Origin: Comamonas sp.
GTDB taxonomy: Bacteria > Pseudomonadota > Gammaproteobacteria > Burkholderiales > Burkholderiaceae_C
Length of the DNA: 7,900 nucleotides
Assembly (NCBI GenBank): GCA_018384835.1
Contig: JAHAYB010000228.1
Location: 1-7,900 of the forward strand
Direction: 5' to 3'
The position numbers and the translations under genes are program-made. Shown here piece by piece: positions 5,323 through 7,900 of the stretch; positions within the stretch are counted from its first letter, which is position 1; every line of letters starts with the position of its first letter. The notes below the pieces were generated by a model, which ran no database searches, was not told the DNA's origin, and saw only the letters and a list, made by a program, of their open reading frames with translations.

Positions 5323-7635
5323 ATGGACGAGATTTACGGCGTATTCATCCAAGAAGCGCGTGAGCAACTGGGCGCAATGGAGGACGGCCTGCTGCGCATG
5401 GAGCAACACCAAAGCGGCGAGCCGGTGGACGCTGACCTGCTCAACGCCATCTTTCGGGCGGCGCACACCATCAAAGGCGCATCGGGCGTGGTCGAGCTGC
5501 ACCATATCGAGCGCTTTACCCACACCCTAGAAAGCCTGCTAGACCGCCTGCGCAACCACGAGCTGCAACCCAGCTCCGAGATGATTACCCTGCTGCTACA
5601 AGGCTGCGACCACATTGGCAGCCTGATTGGCGTGGTCGAGCGAGGCCAGCTAGAAGAAGACCCCAGCCTAACCGCCCCCGGCCAAGTGCTGGCCGAGGGC
5701 TTGCGTGCCTTTGGCCAAGCCAATGTGAACGGCAGCGCAAACAGCACAAACAGCGCAAATACTGCAAACACCGTCCCCCAGCAGGAAGAAGGAGCCAGCA
5801 CAGCGGGGCAATGGCATCTGTCCATCCGCTTTGGCGCAGACGTGCTCAAAATGGGCATGGAGCCGCTTAACTTCCTGCGCTACCTAGAGCAACTGGGCAC
5901 GATTGTCGGTCTGCACACCCTCTACGAAGCACTGCCCGAACCTGCGCAAATGGATGCCGAAGCCTGCTACCTGGGCTTTGAGCTAGGGCTACAAACCATC
6001 GCCAGCGCCGCAGAGATTGAAAACGTCTTTGCCTTCTGCCAAGACGACTGCGAGCTGCACCTACTGCCCCCCCACAGCCCGCGCAGCGACTACCTGGCCT
6101 TAATCGCCCGCCTGCCAGAGCCTCAAGAGCTGCTGCACCGCATCTTCACCGCCTTGGGCGTGCTAGGTGTGCCGGACGATGCCCCGCCCGCCCCTGCGCT
6201 CGCAGTCGCTGCACCTACCCCAACGCCTACACCTACGCCAGCACCCGCACCAATACCTGTATCAGCACCAGTGCCCGCCCCCGCACCTACTGCTAAACCC
6301 GCTACGGCTGCTGCCCCGCCTGCCGCCCCCGCTGCCGCATCCAAAAACGCCACCGCCCGCCCAGTGGCAGAAAGCCGCCTAATTCGCGTCCAAGCAGACA
6401 AACTAGACCAGCTCATTGATCTGGTGGGTGAGCTAGTCATTGCCGGCGACTCGGCCAGCCTGCTAGCGCGGCGCAGCGGCCATGCGCAGTTGGTGGAAGC
6501 CACCTCGGTACTGAACTGGTTGGTGGAGAACATCCGCGACTCCGCGCTGCAACTGCGCATGGTGCAAATTGGCGAAACCTTCAACCGCTTTAACCGCGTG
6601 GTGCGCGATACCGCCCGCGAGATTGGCAAAGACATCCAACTGCAAATTTCTGGCGCAGACACGGAGCTGGATAAATCCGTGGTCGAAAAAATCGGCGACC
6701 CGCTCATGCACCTGGTGCGCAACGCCATGGACCATGGCCTAGAGCCGCCCGCCGTGCGCCTAGCGGCAGGCAAATCCGCTACTGGGCACTTACAGCTCAA
6801 CGCCTACCACGACTCGGGCAACATCATCATTGAGGTCAAAGACGATGGCGCAGGCATCAACGCCGAAAAAGTCCACCAAAAAGCGCTAGACCGAGGGCTG
6901 ATTGCCCCCGGCCAGCACCTGAGCGAGCGCGAAATCGCCAACCTGATTTTCGAGGCCGGCTTCTCCACCGTTGAGGCCGTCAGCAACCTCTCGGGGCGCG
7001 GCGTGGGCATGGACGTGGTGCGGCGCAACATCCAAGCGCTGCGCGGCACGGTGGAAGTGCGCAGCACCGCAGGCCAAGGTGCGTGTTTCACCATCCGCCT
7101 GCCGTTGACGCTGGCCATCATCGACGGCTTTTTGACCGCTGTGGGGCAAGCCTCCTACGTCATACCGCTGGACTCGGTGGTGGAGTGCCTAGAACTCAAA
7201 GCCCAAGACACACGCGGGCACATGCTCAACCTGCGCGGCGAGGTGCTGCCCTTTATCCGCCTGCGCGACTTCTTTGGTCTGCCCGGCCAGGCCAGTGGCC
7301 GCGAGAATGTGGTGGTGATCACCGCTGGCAACCGCAAAGCCGGTATCGTGGTGGACCAATTGCTGGGCGAGTTCCAAACGGTTATCAAACCCTTGGGGCA
7401 GCTTTTTCGGCATTTGCGCGGCATTGGCGGCTCCACCATCCTTGGCTCTGGCGAGGTGGCGCTGATTTTGGACGTGCAAGCCCTGGTGCAACTGGCCGCC
7501 CAGCGCGACCAAGACCAAAGCCAAGGCCAAGGCCAAGGCCAAGGCCAGTACAGCCACAGTGGCCATGGCTCCCTGCCCCAGCACCCGCATCAAAGTAACA
7601 ATGGCAGCGGCAACGCTTCGGCGTTCTCGGCGTAA
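5323..7635 (+). CDS. cheA: CheA-type chemotaxis histidine kinase
   Basis: A 770-residue cytoplasmic kinase from ATG 5323 to TAA 7633-7635, preceded by AGAAAGG about 11 bp upstream. Domains: HPt/P1 (1-125) with phospho-accepting His48 in AAHTIKGASG; a Ser/Asn/Ala linker (134-150); a middle domain (163-282) in the position of P2 but not obviously like enterobacterial P2; a Pro/Ala/Thr linker (286-340); dimerisation P3 (about 351-420); ATP-binding P4 with N-box HLVRNAMDHG (463-472), G1 DDGAG (507-511), F-box FEAGFST (543-549) and G2 GRGVGMDVV (558-566); CheW-like P5 (about 596-725); and a Gln/Gly/His/Ser-rich tail (726-770). All kinase motifs are intact. With one HPt domain and no receiver domain it is a simple CheA, not a ChpA/PilL type. 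It would autophosphorylate in response to the adjacent receptors and phosphorylate the CheY-like protein. Confidence 0.96.
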   Translation: MDEIYGVFIQEAREQLGAMEDGLLRMEQHQSGEPVDADLLNAIFRAAHTIKGASGVVELHHIERFTHTLESLLDRLRNHELQPSSEMITLLLQGCDHIGSLIGVVERGQLEEDPSLTAPGQVLAEGLRAFGQANVNGSANSTNSANTANTVPQQEEGASTAGQWHLSIRFGADVLKMGMEPLNFLRYLEQLGTIVGLHTLYEALPEPAQMDAEACYLGFELGLQTIASAAEIENVFAFCQDDCELHLLPPHSPRSDYLALIARLPEPQELLHRIFTALGVLGVPDDAPPAPALAVAAPTPTPTPTPAPAPIPVSAPVPAPAPTAKPATAAAPPAAPAAASKNATARPVAESRLIRVQADKLDQLIDLVGELVIAGDSASLLARRSGHAQLVEATSVLNWLVENIRDSALQLRMVQIGETFNRFNRVVRDTAREIGKDIQLQISGADTELDKSVVEKIGDPLMHLVRNAMDHGLEPPAVRLAAGKSATGHLQLNAYHDSGNIIIEVKDDGAGINAEKVHQKALDRGLIAPGQHLSEREIANLIFEAGFSTVEAVSNLSGRGVGMDVVRRNIQALRGTVEVRSTAGQGACFTIRLPLTLAIIDGFLTAVGQASYVIPLDSVVECLELKAQDTRGHMLNLRGEVLPFIRLRDFFGLPGQASGRENVVVITAGNRKAGIVVDQLLGEFQTVIKPLGQLFRHLRGIGGSTILGSGEVALILDVQALVQLAAQRDQDQSQGQGQGQGQYSHSGHGSLPQHPHQSNNGSGNASAFSA
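6208..6345 (+). repeat. Pro/Ala/Thr-rich linker repeat inside cheA
   Basis: Codons about 296-341 alternate Pro with Thr or Ala (for example TPTPTPAPAPIP, residues 301-312). This low-complexity stretch links the middle domain to the dimerisation domain. Its DNA is an imperfect repeat of CCNACN/CCNGCN hexamers, prone to change in length without frame loss. Confidence 0.85.
7513..7548 (+). repeat. hexamer tandem repeat in the cheA tail
   Basis: Six 6-bp units run in frame: GACCAA, AGCCAA, three copies of GGCCAA and GGCCAG. They encode Asp-Gln, Ser-Gln and four Gly-Gln pairs (residues 731-742) just after the CheW-like domain. Because the unit is two codons, copy-number change alters tail length only. 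Confidence 0.92.
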
Positions 7636-7657
7636 ACTTTTTTATTATTCAAGCCAC

Positions 7658-7662
7658 AGGAG
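7658..7662 (+). promoter_or_regulatory. ribosome-binding site of the second receptor
   Basis: AGGAG lies 6 bp before ATG 7669-7671, a near-ideal Shine-Dalgarno. It fixes the start and suggests stronger translation than for the STAS gene or the first receptor. Confidence 0.85.
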
Positions 7663-7668
7663 TTGACT

Positions 7669-7900
7669 ATGAACAAACTCAAAATCGGTATCCGCCTAGG
7701 CATAGGCTTTGCCGTGACCTTGGTGCTCATGCTTGCCATCTCAGCCATTAGCTATCTTCGGCTACAAGCCTTGGGCGAGGAGGTGGACATCATGGTCAAC
7801 GACCGCTTCCCCAAAGTGCTCAACGCCACCAGCATTGGTGATGCGATTGACACCATTGCCAACCAGTTGCGCCATGCCTACATCGTGCCGCGCTTGGCAG
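7669..7900 (+). CDS. methyl-accepting chemotaxis protein, 5' part only
   Basis: Only 77 codons are in the window; the gene continues past the right edge. The N-terminus is typical of a transmembrane chemoreceptor: short positive start (MNKLKIGIRL), one hydrophobic segment (about 9-30, GIGFAVTLVLMLAISAISYL) and then a helical periplasmic part (LRLQALGEEVDIMVNDRFPKV...) that looks like the first helix of a four-helix-bundle sensor domain. The signalling domain is outside the window, so the class is inferred from the N-terminus and from its place 33 bp after cheA in the same operon. It should dock onto CheA through its cytoplasmic hairpin. Unlike the first receptor in the operon, it appears to have a real periplasmic sensor. 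The ligand cannot be predicted. Confidence 0.85.
   Translation, partial: MNKLKIGIRLGIGFAVTLVLMLAISAISYLRLQALGEEVDIMVNDRFPKVLNATSIGDAIDTIANQLRHAYIVPRLA

Noticed and set aside
6123..6800. Minus-strand open frame of 225 codons antisense to cheA
   Set aside because: Its Gly/Ala/Val-repeat part mirrors the Pro/Ala/Thr linker codons of cheA, and the rest is antisense to conserved kinase motifs. No independent support.
7513..7548. CRISPR-like or satellite array
   Set aside because: The units are only 6 bp, have no spacers, and are in frame inside cheA.
5323..7635. ChpA/PilL-type (twitching motility) kinase
   Set aside because: Those have several HPt domains and a C-terminal receiver; this protein has one HPt and ends with a CheW-like domain and a low-complexity tail.

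Overview
The window looks like a chromosomal segment of a Gram-negative betaproteobacterium, most likely order Burkholderiales and perhaps Comamonadaceae. Evidence: a fairly GC-rich, GCC/CTG/CGC-preferring codon use; an LpxL/HtrB-type lipid A acyltransferase end; a small Cys-rich CWC protein; a DUF1439 lipoprotein; and a chemotaxis operon laid out in a betaproteobacterial style. The genus cannot be fixed from this sequence alone. I see no tRNA or rRNA gene, CRISPR array, insertion sequence or phage gene.

Left part (1-2931), housekeeping genes, mostly on the minus strand. The plus-strand 3' end of an LpxL-type acyltransferase gene (1-195) converges on, and overlaps by 44 bp, a minus-strand class II glutamine amidotransferase-like gene (152-973). 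Upstream of that lie a minus-strand pair joined by a TAATG stop/start overlap: a DHH-family phosphoesterase (1332-2264) followed by a cysteine-rich CWC protein (1075-1332). A minus-strand DUF1439 lipoprotein (2365-2931) comes next.

Middle (2932-3164): a 233-bp divergent intergenic region with two inverted repeats and a pair of TTGCTAA direct repeats. It probably carries promoters for the lipoprotein leftward and the chemotaxis operon rightward.

Right part (3165-7900), a plus-strand chemotaxis operon with gaps of 33-55 bp: CheY-like response regulator, a membrane-anchored chemoreceptor with almost no periplasmic part, a STAS-domain protein, a CheA-type histidine kinase, and the start of a second, transmembrane chemoreceptor that runs off the edge. 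CheA should autophosphorylate under receptor control and pass the phosphoryl group to the CheY-like protein; the coupling protein and adaptation enzymes (CheW, CheR, CheD, CheB) are expected beyond the right edge but are not seen here.

The most interesting point is the first receptor. After its normal receptor hairpin tip it carries a segment that reads like the catalytic helix of the CheY-P phosphatase CheZ (FQD-x-x-x-Q), then a flexible Ser/Ala/Pro-rich linker and a short hydrophobic C-terminal peptide, the same order as in CheZ. It may be a receptor that also binds or dephosphorylates the response regulator encoded just upstream. Several short tandem repeats sit in the junctions and low-complexity tails of this operon.
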